Assembly (NCBI GenBank): GCA_964353855.1
Contig: CAYGWX010000015.1
Location: forward strand, 1 to 41,288
DNA from: CAYGWX01 sp964353855 [NCBI: uncultured bacterium]
Lineage (GTDB): Bacteria; Edwardsbacteria; CAYGWX01
Direction: 5' to 3'
Length of the DNA: 41,288 nucleotides
Position numbers and translations under genes: made by a program. Positions 1 to 8,405 of the stretch are shown here, in pieces (positions within the stretch are counted from its first letter, which is position 1; each line of letters begins with the position of its first letter). The notes under the pieces were generated by a model. That model did not search any database and was not told the origin of the DNA. It worked only from the letters and a program-made list of their open reading frames with translations.

Positions 1-259
1 GAATTTACTAAAACAAACGTTTCATTTAGGTGGCTAGAATACGACTTTACCCTTGTTAAAATAGGCAATTAAACACTATCAACATGGCCCGCCTTTTTTG
101 TACATCCGTCTGAATACCGAAGAAAGACAAAGGAAATACTGAAGAAAGCCACCCAGTTGCCCTCCTCCCTGGGGGCCAAAATCCCACTCTCGCACAGGCA
201 TCTTTTGGGGGTAATTGTTCATCATACAGCAAGGGACTTCTTTTATCAATAAAATGACA
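1..259. other. Leader region without a recognisable gene
   Basis: No convincing coding frame, RNA gene or repeat is visible here. A TGTTAAAAT string at about 54-62 resembles the -10 region used elsewhere in this window, but it has no matching TTGAC box about 20 bases upstream, so I do not call it a promoter. Confidence 0.4.
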
Positions 260-288
260 TTGACTTACACGGCGTTTTGTGTTAAAGT
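260..288 (+). promoter_or_regulatory. Sigma70-type promoter for the Trm112-like gene and downstream genes
   Basis: A TTGACT box lies at 260-265 and, 17 bases on, TAAAGT at 283-288, preceded by TGT as in an extended -10. A second -10-like TGTTAAAAT follows at 302-310 without its own -35. The first ATG is at 340. The same TTGAC / TGTTAAA layout recurs at 13880 and 33891, which strengthens the call. The transcription start is inferred, not observed. Confidence 0.5.
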
Positions 289-339
289 TTTAGTATAGGA
301 TTGTTAAAATGCAATACCTGCTGAACAAGGAGAAAGACC

Positions 340-504
340 ATGTTGGATTCCCGATTGCTTGAGATACTGGCTTGTCCGAAGTGCAAGGGAGACTTGGAGT
401 ACGACCAGAATAACGCCAAGCTCATCTGCCACGGCTGTCGCTTGAAGTACGCCATCAAGGACAACATACCGATCATGCTCATCGACCAGGCTGAGAAATT
501 CTGA
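340..504 (+). CDS. Trm112-like / UPF0434 small zinc-ribbon protein
   Basis: This is a 54-residue protein that begins MLDSRLLEILACPKC and has two CxxC pairs (CPKC and CHGC) able to hold one zinc ion. The family (Trm112p-like, YcaR/UPF0434 in bacteria) has the typical LLEILACPxC start and an IPxML-type end, here NIPIMLID, and matches the usual length of 55-65 residues. In eukaryotes and archaea Trm112 activates methyltransferases; the bacterial role is poorly known. The start is fixed by AAGGAGA at 327-333, six bases before the ATG. The gene lies 26 bases upstream of the C25 peptidase start and may share its transcript. Confidence 0.85.
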   Translation: MLDSRLLEILACPKCKGDLEYDQNNAKLICHGCRLKYAIKDNIPIMLIDQAEKF

Positions 505-530
505 GGCCCGCTTTTGTGGGGAAAAACAGC

Positions 531-3500
531 ATGAAACGCCTGACGATCGGCCTTTTAGCTATCTTGGGGGGGCTATACTCTCCTTCCTTTGCAGCCCAAG
601 TTTCCCTTCCCCGACCCGGAATATCCCTGCCGACGAAGCCTCAGGCGGCTGAAGGGGGCCTAACCATCTTGCGCTCCGATCCCTCCGGCCTTCTCCTGGA
701 GTATTCTCCCGGAGAACTAACTCGGTCGCGATTGGGTGCCGGAAGCATGGAGGTCCTGCGGATCACTGACTGCGCCACCTCCGCCGAACTGGGAAAACCC
801 GAGGTTCCGCTCCGCAACGTGCTCTTCGGAGTCCCCTTCGGGGCGGGGGTCCGGGTTCAGATTCTGGAAGCCGAACTTCAAGACCTCGGGGAAATCGATC
901 TGGCGCCTGTTCCACGAGGCGACGGCTCCGGAGAGATGGCCTGGGCCAAGGATCCGACGGTCTATTCCTCCAATGCGATTTATCCCTCAGGAGTAGCCCA
1001 ACTCGACGGACCCTTCCAGGTCCGCAGCCAGCGAGTTGGATTCCTCCGGCTCTCCCCAATTCAGTACCATCCGGTCTTGAAGCGGGCTTACCTTTGTCGG
1101 AAGATGCGGGTTCAGGTTACTTTCACGCCGGGCAAAGGCGTCCCTCAGGGGGCTTATCCCGATGGGTTCGAGGACGTCTTCAAGGGTGCGCTCGTGAATT
1201 ACGAGCAGGCCAAGCTCTGGCGCGAGCCGCCCAACCCGCCCCGCGTCCAGTCTTTCATCTTCGACACCGGCCCATGGTACAAGGTCAAGGTGGTGGAGGA
1301 TGGCCTCTACAAGGTCACCGGAAGCGACCTCCAGAAGGCGGGGATCGACATCTCCCAGGTGGATCCCCGCACAATCAAGTTCTACAACGGAGGAGGCAAA
1401 CTTCTGCTGCGCAACCGCAACGCTCCTCTTCCGGACACGATGCCCCAGCTCGCGATCTGGGTCGTCGGCGAAGAGGACGGCAGATTCGATCCCACGGATT
1501 ACATCGTGTTCTGGGGAAAAGGGCCCTTTGGACCCCACTACGACGACTCCCTGGATCCCTTCCAGTATTTCAACCCCTATACCGATACGAACGTCTACTG
1601 GCTGACCTGGGGAGGAAGCCAGGGCAGGCGGATGGCCGTGAAGGACGGAAGCCTGAGTTCGCCCAACCCCATCCGTCCGCCAAGCTTCATGAGCCGGGTG
1701 CATGTGGAGCAGGACAATTTGAGCATTTACAACTCGGGGATCCGTTGGTACTGGGAGGAGCTCAACAGCAACGATCCGGCGCAGAGCGCTTATTACAAGG
1801 CCAGTCTGGCCAGCGTGGAGGCCCAGGAGTCCTGCAGCCTATGGGTGAGCATCGCCGGAACGGGCAAGTGCAAAAACCTCCCGGACTGCAACATCCCCTG
1901 GGACCGGGATGTGAGCATCTGGTTTAACGGGAATCCCGTCTGGGACAGCCACATCTCAGGCCGGGATCCGCAGTCGTCTCGAAGATTGGCCTCCGGATAC
2001 GGCCCCTGGGCCAGGGAAGGGGAAAACACCCTGCAGGTGGAGCGCCGGGGGGATCCCCTCAGTTTCGACTGGTACGAAATCGTGTATCGCCGACGGTACG
2101 AGGCCCAGTCCGGACGCCTGGATTTCTCAGTGGCCGGAAACACCGCTCGCGGACGCTATGAGTTCGGAGTCAGCAACTTCTCTGATCCAAACATTGACGT
2201 CTTCGACATCACGGACCCCTTCGCTATGGTGCGCATCACCCATCCTCCGGCCGTTGGGGGAACCCTCCGCTTTCAGGACGACGTGGACACCCTGAGGGCC
2301 TATGCGGCTACCTCTGCATCGGTCTACAAGACCCCGGCAGGAATCGCTCCCAAGCCTTACTCAAACCTTCATGACCCGAACAACACGGCCGATTACATCC
2401 TCATCACCAACGACCTCTTCTACGACCAGATGCAGGCCATCCGCAACCTCCGGTCCAGGAAACACACCGTCCTGCTCGTACGCCTATCCAATGTCTACGA
2501 CGAGTTCTCCTGGGGCCTTCCCGATCCCACCGCGGTGCGCAATTTCCTGCGCTATGCCTACGATTACTGGGGCCAAGGGCAGAGGATAGCGAGTTATGCT
2601 ATGCTCGTCGGGGACGGGAGCTCTGATTTCAAAAACCTTCTCCATCTCAAGCATCCCAAAAGCCTTTTCCCCATTTACACCTCGGGGAGCTATTACGATG
2701 AGGGGGGACTGGGAATAGAGGACACGATGACCGACGACTGGTTTGCCTACTTTCACAACGATTCCCTACGCCGGCCCCTTCCGTATCCGGAGATGAAACT
2801 GGGCAGGCTTCCGGTTCAGACCCTCGAGGATGCCAGTCTTGTGATAGACAAAATACTCCGCTACGACTCCCCTGAAACTTTCGGAGCGTGGCGAAACAGG
2901 GCCGTATTCGTGGCGGATGATGAATATTTAGGATGTCAGGGCCGCCCGGACACCTACGGCCTTGACCACGTAAGACAAACGGAGGAGATTGCCACCCAAC
3001 ACTTCACCAGGCAATTTGACCTTACAAAGATTTACCTCACGGAATATTCTTTGTACTCTAATTGCAAAAAGCCCGGTGCCGAGGCTGACGTGATCAAAGC
3101 TATCTCGGACGGGGCGGTCTTCGTGAGCTTCGTGGGGCACGGGGGATGGTGGATCTGGGCCCATGAACAGGCCTTCCTGGCCCCGGCAGATGTGACCCTG
3201 CTCTCCAACGGCAGGAAGCTTCCCATCATCTCCTCAGCCTCGTGCAGCGTGGGCAAGTTTCACATGGTCAACGACGAATGCATGGCCGAACTGGAGGTGC
3301 GGGCCAGAGACAAGGGAGCGATAGCCACGGTAGCAGCCGTAGGGGCAACCGTTGGACAAGGGCCGAATGAAACCATTGTCAAACTCTTCCTGGACAAAGC
3401 CTTTCACGATTCGACCGATATCGGGACGGGCCTCCTTTACGCTAAGATGACCTACCCCAATACGGGGAACAATGAAAACATCCTTATCCTGGGGGACCCC

Positions 3501-4580
3501 GGCCTTGCTCCTGCACAGCCTCACCTGCCTTTGAGCCTGAACGTCACTGATTCAATCGGTTTTCAGGGGAAAAGGTTAGTAACGATCACTGGCACTGTCA
3601 TCGGTGGGTTTACGGGTATAGCGTTAGCGACGGTTTTTGATTCGGATACTCTCAAACTCTATCGGAGTCCAGGAGGAGATAGTACTTCTTACCGCCTGCC
3701 CGGCAAGCCTATCTTCCGGGGCCCGGTCCCAGTGTCTAATGGACAGTTCTCGGCCAGTTTCATCGTACCTACCGGGCTCCGGGCCGGTAACTCGGGGCGG
3801 GTGAGCGCCTACGTGTGGAACGACCAGATAGATGGTCACGGGGCAATCGACTCAATCCCCGTGCGGGGGACCGACGACACCACAGCCCGGGATGACGGAC
3901 GGGGGCCGAGCATCGCCCTCTATGCCAACGGAAAGCGGCTCATGAATGGGGACCGGGTGTCTTCCTCCTTCACCCTCGTGGGAGTGCTGGAGGACGACCG
4001 CGGAATCAACCTCTCCAGCCAACAGCCCGAGCGCTACCGTCTGCGGATGGTCGTCAACCAGGACCGTTTGAACGCCAAATACCTCTCAGACTACTTCACC
4101 TACGATCTGGGAAGCTACACCAAGGGCAGTTTCTCCACGCCCATCCTCCTTTATGCCCCCAGCGAAGGCGACAGCACATACACTTTGGCCATCGAGGCGG
4201 CGGACAACTTCCTCAACCGGTCCACGGACTCGGTCAAGGTGGTGGTGGGAAGCGATCTCACCCTCAAGGTTCAGAACCTGGTGAACTATCCCAACCCCTT
4301 CAAGGACAACACACAGTTCACGTTCGAACTCACCCAGTCCGCGGAGGCCGAGATCAAAATATACACGGTGGCCGGGCGACTGATCCGAACCCTCCGTCCG
4401 GGGATCCTGCCGACGGGTTATAACCAGGTGTACTGGAATGGAAAGGACGCGGATGGGGATGGTCTGGCCAACGGGGTTTACTTGTACAAGATTACCGCTA
4501 AAGCAGCTAAGCCGGGAAGCAGTGGGACGGCGAGCGAGATCACCGCTAAGGAGTTCGGACGCTTAGTCGTGATGCGATGA
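531..4580 (+). CDS. Secreted C25 (gingipain-type) cysteine peptidase with C-terminal FlgD/Por-type sorting domain
   Basis: The 1349-residue protein has an N-terminal signal peptide (MKRLTIGLLAILGG..SFAA), a long beta-rich N-terminal region, a peptidase C25 domain at about residues 610-960, Ig-like modules, and a last 100 residues starting at NYPNPF near residue 1250 that look like a FlgD-type Ig / type IX sorting domain. The catalytic pair is visible as His870 in FVGHGG and Cys905 in SASCSVG, 35 residues apart as in gingipains and PorU. The architecture resembles the PorU/PorU2-like C25 proteins of the FCB group, which are either exported proteases or the sortase that processes type IX substrates; I cannot decide between them. 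The ATG at 531 has GGGG about 10 bases before it; a GTG at 516 would add five residues before the signal peptide. The stop overlaps the next start (ATGA). Confidence 0.85.
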   Translation: MKRLTIGLLAILGGLYSPSFAAQVSLPRPGISLPTKPQAAEGGLTILRSDPSGLLLEYSPGELTRSRLGAGSMEVLRITDCATSAELGKPEVPLRNVLFGVPFGAGVRVQILEAELQDLGEIDLAPVPRGDGSGEMAWAKDPTVYSSNAIYPSGVAQLDGPFQVRSQRVGFLRLSPIQYHPVLKRAYLCRKMRVQVTFTPGKGVPQGAYPDGFEDVFKGALVNYEQAKLWREPPNPPRVQSFIFDTGPWYKVKVVEDGLYKVTGSDLQKAGIDISQVDPRTIKFYNGGGKLLLRNRNAPLPDTMPQLAIWVVGEEDGRFDPTDYIVFWGKGPFGPHYDDSLDPFQYFNPYTDTNVYWLTWGGSQGRRMAVKDGSLSSPNPIRPPSFMSRVHVEQDNLSIYNSGIRWYWEELNSNDPAQSAYYKASLASVEAQESCSLWVSIAGTGKCKNLPDCNIPWDRDVSIWFNGNPVWDSHISGRDPQSSRRLASGYGPWAREGENTLQVERRGDPLSFDWYEIVYRRRYEAQSGRLDFSVAGNTARGRYEFGVSNFSDPNIDVFDITDPFAMVRITHPPAVGGTLRFQDDVDTLRAYAATSASVYKTPAGIAPKPYSNLHDPNNTADYILITNDLFYDQMQAIRNLRSRKHTVLLVRLSNVYDEFSWGLPDPTAVRNFLRYAYDYWGQGQRIASYAMLVGDGSSDFKNLLHLKHPKSLFPIYTSGSYYDEGGLGIEDTMTDDWFAYFHNDSLRRPLPYPEMKLGRLPVQTLEDASLVIDKILRYDSPETFGAWRNRAVFVADDEYLGCQGRPDTYGLDHVRQTEEIATQHFTRQFDLTKIYLTEYSLYSNCKKPGAEADVIKAISDGAVFVSFVGHGGWWIWAHEQAFLAPADVTLLSNGRKLPIISSASCSVGKFHMVNDECMAELEVRARDKGAIATVAAVGATVGQGPNETIVKLFLDKAFHDSTDIGTGLLYAKMTYPNTGNNENILILGDPGLAPAQPHLPLSLNVTDSIGFQGKRLVTITGTVIGGFTGIALATVFDSDTLKLYRSPGGDSTSYRLPGKPIFRGPVPVSNGQFSASFIVPTGLRAGNSGRVSAYVWNDQIDGHGAIDSIPVRGTDDTTARDDGRGPSIALYANGKRLMNGDRVSSSFTLVGVLEDDRGINLSSQQPERYRLRMVVNQDRLNAKYLSDYFTYDLGSYTKGSFSTPILLYAPSEGDSTYTLAIEAADNFLNRSTDSVKVVVGSDLTLKVQNLVNYPNPFKDNTQFTFELTQSAEAEIKIYTVAGRLIRTLRPGILPTGYNQVYWNGKDADGDGLANGVYLYKITAKAAKPGSSGTASEITAKEFGRLVVMR

Positions 4581-5455
4581 CGACGAAACCGTCTTTGGGA
4601 TTCGTGGGCGCAGGAAGGGTGGGCCAGGCTCTTGTCCTGGCCTTTTCCCAAAGGGGATATCCCATCCTCGGGATCGCCAGCAGGGACGCCTCCACGGCGG
4701 AGAGGCTAAAGGAAAAGGCCCATGCCCAATCCGCCGCTGCGGACGCCTCTTTCTTCTCCAAATCCACGGATGTTCTCTTCCTCGCCGTTCCGGACCAGGC
4801 CATCAAAGCGGTTTGCGACGGGATCGCCGGGAAAGGAGGATTTCGCAAGGGCCAGGTCGTGGCTCATACGAGTGGTGCCTTGGGTTCCGGAATTCTGGTC
4901 TCGGCCAAGATGTACGGAGCTTCGACCCTGGCCTTTCATCCGCTACAGAGTTTTTCCGGGGGAGACCAAGGAGCCGTCTCTCTTTTGTCCGGAATCTACT
5001 TCGTTCTGCAAGGGGACGGTGAGGCGGTGGAGGTGGGGAAGGATCTGGCCCATGCATTGGACGGGTTTCCGGTGGTTATTGGAGAGAAGGGGAAGGCTCT
5101 TTATCATGCCGGGGCATCGCTTTTATCCAATGGCCTCGTGGCCCTGGTCCGGGAGGGAACCCGGATGTTCGCGGAGGCCGGGATCAAATCCGAAGAAGCT
5201 GTGTCGATGGCCCTTCCTCTCCTGCGAGGGACGATCTTCAACATGGAGCAAGGCGGGGTCCTCGAGGCCTTGACCGGGCCCATTGAGCGCGGGGACACGG
5301 AGACGGTAAAGGTTCATCTCAAGGCTCTTGCGGACGAGTATCCGGACGGGCTCTGTTTTTATAGGACTCTGGGCATGGCCATCCTCAAAACCGCCCAGGA
5401 GAAAGGAAACGTGAGCCCCGCAGCCCAGGCTGAGCTATCCCAGATACTGAAGTGA
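4577..5455 (+). CDS. Rossmann-like and DUF2520 domain protein, putative NADP-dependent oxidoreductase
   Basis: This 292-residue protein starts with a dinucleotide-binding fold (GFVGAGRVGQAL at residues 8-19) related to F420/NADP-dependent oxidoreductases and pyrroline-5-carboxylate reductase. A helical DUF2520 domain fills the C-terminal half (about residues 140-275). Conserved features of the family seen here are AHTSGALG, FHPLQSF and the HAGASLLSN segment that opens the helical domain. The substrate is not known; members often sit near pantothenate genes, but none is present here. The start codon overlaps the stop of the peptidase gene by four bases, so the two are translationally coupled although their functions look unrelated. 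Confidence 0.85.
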   Translation: MTTKPSLGFVGAGRVGQALVLAFSQRGYPILGIASRDASTAERLKEKAHAQSAAADASFFSKSTDVLFLAVPDQAIKAVCDGIAGKGGFRKGQVVAHTSGALGSGILVSAKMYGASTLAFHPLQSFSGGDQGAVSLLSGIYFVLQGDGEAVEVGKDLAHALDGFPVVIGEKGKALYHAGASLLSNGLVALVREGTRMFAEAGIKSEEAVSMALPLLRGTIFNMEQGGVLEALTGPIERGDTETVKVHLKALADEYPDGLCFYRTLGMAILKTAQEKGNVSPAAQAELSQILK

Positions 5456-5462
5456 GGTCCGT

Positions 5463-6359
5463 TTGAGAATCGGTCTGCCCTGTCTGGGATGCATTCTGGA
5501 CGATGTCCGGGAGGCGGCTTTCCTTTTGGCCGAAGACGAAACTTGGGTCGAAGCCTTTTCCTCTGAGGCACGGGCCCTTTTAAAGAAAAATATCCCGGGA
5601 GGGCAGCTTCCCTCCGAGGCGATCACGCAGGTCCACCGCCTGCTCAAGGCAAAGGCCGGGGTGAGCGTTTTATTCAAGGAAAGGCGAGAGCGCACCAATC
5701 GAATAGGCATAACGATCGCCGAACATGTCAAGGTCAAGGCCAAAGCCCTCTCTCCCGAAGAAAAGCTTTACTTCCTGGCCCGCTGGGCGATTGCGGGAAA
5801 TGCCCTCGATTTTCGCACCGCAGGGGTAGGGTACAAGTTTGATATTGAGGCTGTTGAGACTTACCTGAAGAAAGTCTGGGAACGGGACTTGGCCCGAGAT
5901 GACTCCCAGGCTCTCTGGGGATTTCTCTCCTCGGCCAAGAGGTTGCTCTACGTCCTTGACAATGTGGGGGAAAGCGCTTTAGACCGGCTATTCATCGAGG
6001 AGTGCCTGAAACCAGGTCGGGCGGTCATCGCCGTGGTTAGGGGAGGTGCGATCACGAGCGATGTGGTGTTTGAGGATGCAATCCAGGTCGGCTTGGACCG
6101 AGTCACGGATAAGATCGTCTCTTCGGGATCGGATACCCTGGGGATCCTCTGGGAAGAGGCATCGCCAGAGCTCAAGGAGGAGTTCAAAAACGCCGACTTA
6201 GTAATCGCCAAGGGACAAGCGAACTACTATCTCCTCTCGGAGCCGGAATACCGCAGGCAAATTCCCGGAAGGGTGGCCTGCCTGTTCACGACCAAGTGTG
6301 ACTTGGTGGCCGGGCAGTTCGAGCAGAAGGGAAAGGTCAATATTCTGACGTTGGTGTGA
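5463..6359 (+). CDS. DUF89 / ARMT1-like family protein, probable metal-dependent phosphatase
   Basis: The 298-residue protein shows the full signature set of the DUF89 damage-control phosphatase family: an N-terminal CxxC (Cys7, Cys10), GN..D at 112-116, the metal-binding DN pair in VLDNVGES (Asp166, Asn167), KGQAN at 250-254 and the TTKCD segment with Lys278. Family members use a divalent metal to dephosphorylate sugar phosphates or damaged phospho-metabolites; the archaeal-type short members like this one have no agreed substrate. The start is a TTG at 5463 with GTGAGG five bases upstream, overlapping the stop of the previous gene, so it is probably cotranscribed with the DUF2520 gene. Confidence 0.85.
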   Translation: MRIGLPCLGCILDDVREAAFLLAEDETWVEAFSSEARALLKKNIPGGQLPSEAITQVHRLLKAKAGVSVLFKERRERTNRIGITIAEHVKVKAKALSPEEKLYFLARWAIAGNALDFRTAGVGYKFDIEAVETYLKKVWERDLARDDSQALWGFLSSAKRLLYVLDNVGESALDRLFIEECLKPGRAVIAVVRGGAITSDVVFEDAIQVGLDRVTDKIVSSGSDTLGILWEEASPELKEEFKNADLVIAKGQANYYLLSEPEYRRQIPGRVACLFTTKCDLVAGQFEQKGKVNILTLV

Positions 6360-6458
6360 AGGTGAAAAGGTGGTTAAGATATGGGGAAGAAAAGAAGAGA
6401 TGAGCAGGCTGAGGGTGGATTGCCCTTGGTCTTTTGTTTTAAGTAAAGACTGAGGAGA

Positions 6459-7691
6459 ATGGCACAAGTGACTGAAAGTAAATGGGATGCCGTTATCGTC
6501 GGCGGAGGGCCATCTGGGATGATGGCTGGAATCGTGGCGGGCAGGAGGAAGAGAAAAATCCTCCTTCTCGAGAAGGAAAAGGAACTGGGGCGGAAGCTCC
6601 TGGCCACGGGAAACGGAAGGTGCAACCTGACCAATGAGCAGATGGGTCCGGAACATTATCATGCCGGGAACCGTGAACTGGTCAAGGCCATCTTGGGAAG
6701 ATTTGATGGAAAGGCAGTGAGGCGATTCTTCAAAGAGGTCGGGCTGGAAACGAAGGAGGAGGAACGAGGCAGGGTCTTCCCAACCTGCAACGAGGCCAGG
6801 GCGGTCCGGGACCTGCTCGCCGCGGAGTTAAAGAGGGCCGGGGTCGTGGTCAGGCTGCACTCCGAAGTGATGGGAATAAAGCTGGAGAAGGAAGGAATTA
6901 TCGTCGAACAGAGAGGAGAGGTCCATCCGGCCCAGCATGTCCTTTTAACCACCGGTGGGCTGGCGGGTCCGCAGTTCGGGGCCAACCCGGGCGGGTTGGA
7001 AATCGCAAGGACGTTAGGGCACAACATTCTTCCCACCTCACCCATCTTGGTTCCTTTGGAGCTTGAGAGTCGGTGGCAGAAGCAGTTGCAGGGAGTGAGG
7101 ATGGACGTGGAGGGCCGGGCGATGGTGGGAGATAGGATTCTTTACCACGATACGACTGAGACCCTGTTCACCCCTTACGGGGTCTCCGGTCCGCTGGGGA
7201 TCCAGATGAGCCCGGTGGCGTTAGAGTATTGCCAGAAGAAGGGGTTCAGGCTGGAGATCAACTTTTTCCCAGGGCTCAGGACCGAAGATGTGGACGAGGA
7301 AATATCCAGGCGGTGGACCCAGCACCCGGAGCGGGAGGCGGGGTTCTCGTTTATAGGCTGGCTTCCGACCAGGGTGGCGCCGGTCGTGCTGCATTCCGTT
7401 GGAATCGATGAGCACCGGGAAGCCAAGACCATCAAGACCGAGGAGAGGAGGAAGTTGGCCAAGGCCTTCACCCACTGGGAGCTGGACGTTAAAGGTGGGA
7501 GGTCCTACAGAGAGGCCGATGTCATGGCTGGGGGGGTGGACACCAGGGAGGTTAACCCCCAGACCTTAGAGTCCCGGATCATGCCCGGGCTCTTCTTCGC
7601 CGGAGAGATCCTGGACGTAACCGGGGACTGGGGAGGGTATAATCTGCAATGGGCCTGGTCCTCGGGCTACGTGGCCGGGAATGCCCTATAA
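6459..7691 (+). CDS. BaiN/HI0933-family FAD-dependent oxidoreductase
   Basis: The 410-residue flavoprotein has the FAD-binding GGGPSGMMAG near its N-terminus, the family hallmark GRKLLATGNGRCNLTN, a GGLAGPQFG segment, and the C-terminal GLFFAGEILDVTGDWGGYN..WAWSSG motif that closes around the flavin. This is the HI0933/YhiN group, which includes the bile-acid reductase BaiN but whose substrate is unknown in most bacteria. The ATG at 6459 lies only one base after GAGGAG (6452-6457), which is tight; a GTG at 6468 would sit ten bases after it and still keep the whole FAD motif, so the true start may be three codons later. A 99-base gap separates it from the DUF89 gene. Confidence 0.9.
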   Translation: MAQVTESKWDAVIVGGGPSGMMAGIVAGRRKRKILLLEKEKELGRKLLATGNGRCNLTNEQMGPEHYHAGNRELVKAILGRFDGKAVRRFFKEVGLETKEEERGRVFPTCNEARAVRDLLAAELKRAGVVVRLHSEVMGIKLEKEGIIVEQRGEVHPAQHVLLTTGGLAGPQFGANPGGLEIARTLGHNILPTSPILVPLELESRWQKQLQGVRMDVEGRAMVGDRILYHDTTETLFTPYGVSGPLGIQMSPVALEYCQKKGFRLEINFFPGLRTEDVDEEISRRWTQHPEREAGFSFIGWLPTRVAPVVLHSVGIDEHREAKTIKTEERRKLAKAFTHWELDVKGGRSYREADVMAGGVDTREVNPQTLESRIMPGLFFAGEILDVTGDWGGYNLQWAWSSGYVAGNAL

Positions 7692-7700
7692 CTTTGGTTA

Positions 7701-7732
7701 GACAGTTAGACGGTTGGACGGTTTGACGGTAA
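7701..7732 (+). repeat. Octanucleotide tandem repeat GACRGTTN, copy 1
   Basis: Four 8-base units read GACAGTTA, GACGGTTG, GACGGTTT and GACGGTAA. The same unit, always closing with a GACRGTAA unit, recurs at 9801-9840 inside a gene and at 11623-11654, so this is a dispersed repeat family. Confidence 0.85.
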
Positions 7733-7921
7733 AAGCAGTTGGTCGGTTATGGGGTTGCTACGGTTGAGCAAGCCGAGGAACTTGTCAGGTTCTTGGTCGG
7801 TATTTAGACCTCTTTGACAAATCCCTCTGTAAACGTCATAGAAGCCCTTAAGAGGGCCGGAGAGGGAGGAGAAAGGGGTTTACCCATACCTGACATTAAT
7901 TTGGCCTCCCAAGCTTAACAA

Positions 7922-7948
7922 CTACCCTCCCCCGAAGGGGGAGGGTAG
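7922..7948. repeat. Perfect 12-bp inverted repeat (hairpin)
   Basis: CTACCCTCCCCC pairs with GGGGGAGGGTAG around a three-base GAA loop. It lacks a following T tract on either strand, so I list it as a hairpin and not as an intrinsic terminator. Confidence 0.7.
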
Positions 7949-7968
7949 AAACGACTTACTCACATGTT

Positions 7969-8012
7969 CAACTCCGCTACAACTCCGTTACAACCCCGTT
8001 ACAACTCCGTTT
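7969..8012 (+). repeat. Four tandem 11-bp repeats
   Basis: The units are CAACTCCGCTA, CAACTCCGTTA, CAACCCCGTTA and CAACTCCGTTT, with one or two differences each. The 11-bp period is close to one helical turn. Another array of four 11-bp units, of different sequence, lies at 28344-28387. Confidence 0.8.
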
Positions 8013-8100
8013 GCACGAGCCTTGCAGGAGCTTTCCGGCAACTCTTCTGCACCACCCCTATAGGGGTTCCCCCGGAAGCTGGCCAGAAGCAACGTATTAA

Positions 8101-8197
8101 ATCCCGCCCGCCCACCCTAAAAGGAATAAAAGAATATAATATTTAAGATAATTCAACCTCACCCCTGCCCCTCTCCTGAATCTTCAGGAGAGGGGAG
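8101..8197 (+). repeat. Composite dispersed repeat, copy 1
   Basis: A left module ATCCCGCCCGCC..ACCCTAAAA (8101-8122) is followed, after 34 poorly conserved bases, by a right module starting CCTCACCCC at 8157. The right module forms a hairpin of CCCCTCTCCTGAA with TTCAGGAGAGGGG. The same two modules with the same 56-base offset occur at 12160-12252. Confidence 0.7.
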
Positions 8198-8405
8198 AAC
8201 TTCAAGACCCCAACCCCATAAAGATTGGAGATTACTCAAACTCACCTCTTCGGCGCTCGCCCGGGAAAGCCCCAGGCTCGCTGAGCACCCCCAAGTAGGA
8301 GAGGGGAAATTTAAGAAACAAATAGAGATAGAAAAAGCTTGTAAAATGAGGGCGATTGTGATACCCTATAAGGGCAGAGTTAAGCCCAAAAAAGAGGAGC
8401 ACAAG

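Larger units (their letters stand above)
7692..8345. other. Repeat-rich intergenic region
   Basis: No credible gene is present in about 650 bases. The stretch contains an octanucleotide tandem repeat (7701-7732), a perfect 12-bp hairpin (7922-7948), four 11-bp tandem units (7969-8012) and a composite dispersed repeat (8101-8197), each listed separately. A 60-codon open frame at 7964-8146 is built from the tandem repeat and is not credible. Confidence 0.7.

Noticed and set aside
7701-8012. Possible CRISPR array
   Set aside because: The repeats are head-to-tail 8-mers and 11-mers with no spacers, and no cas gene is near.
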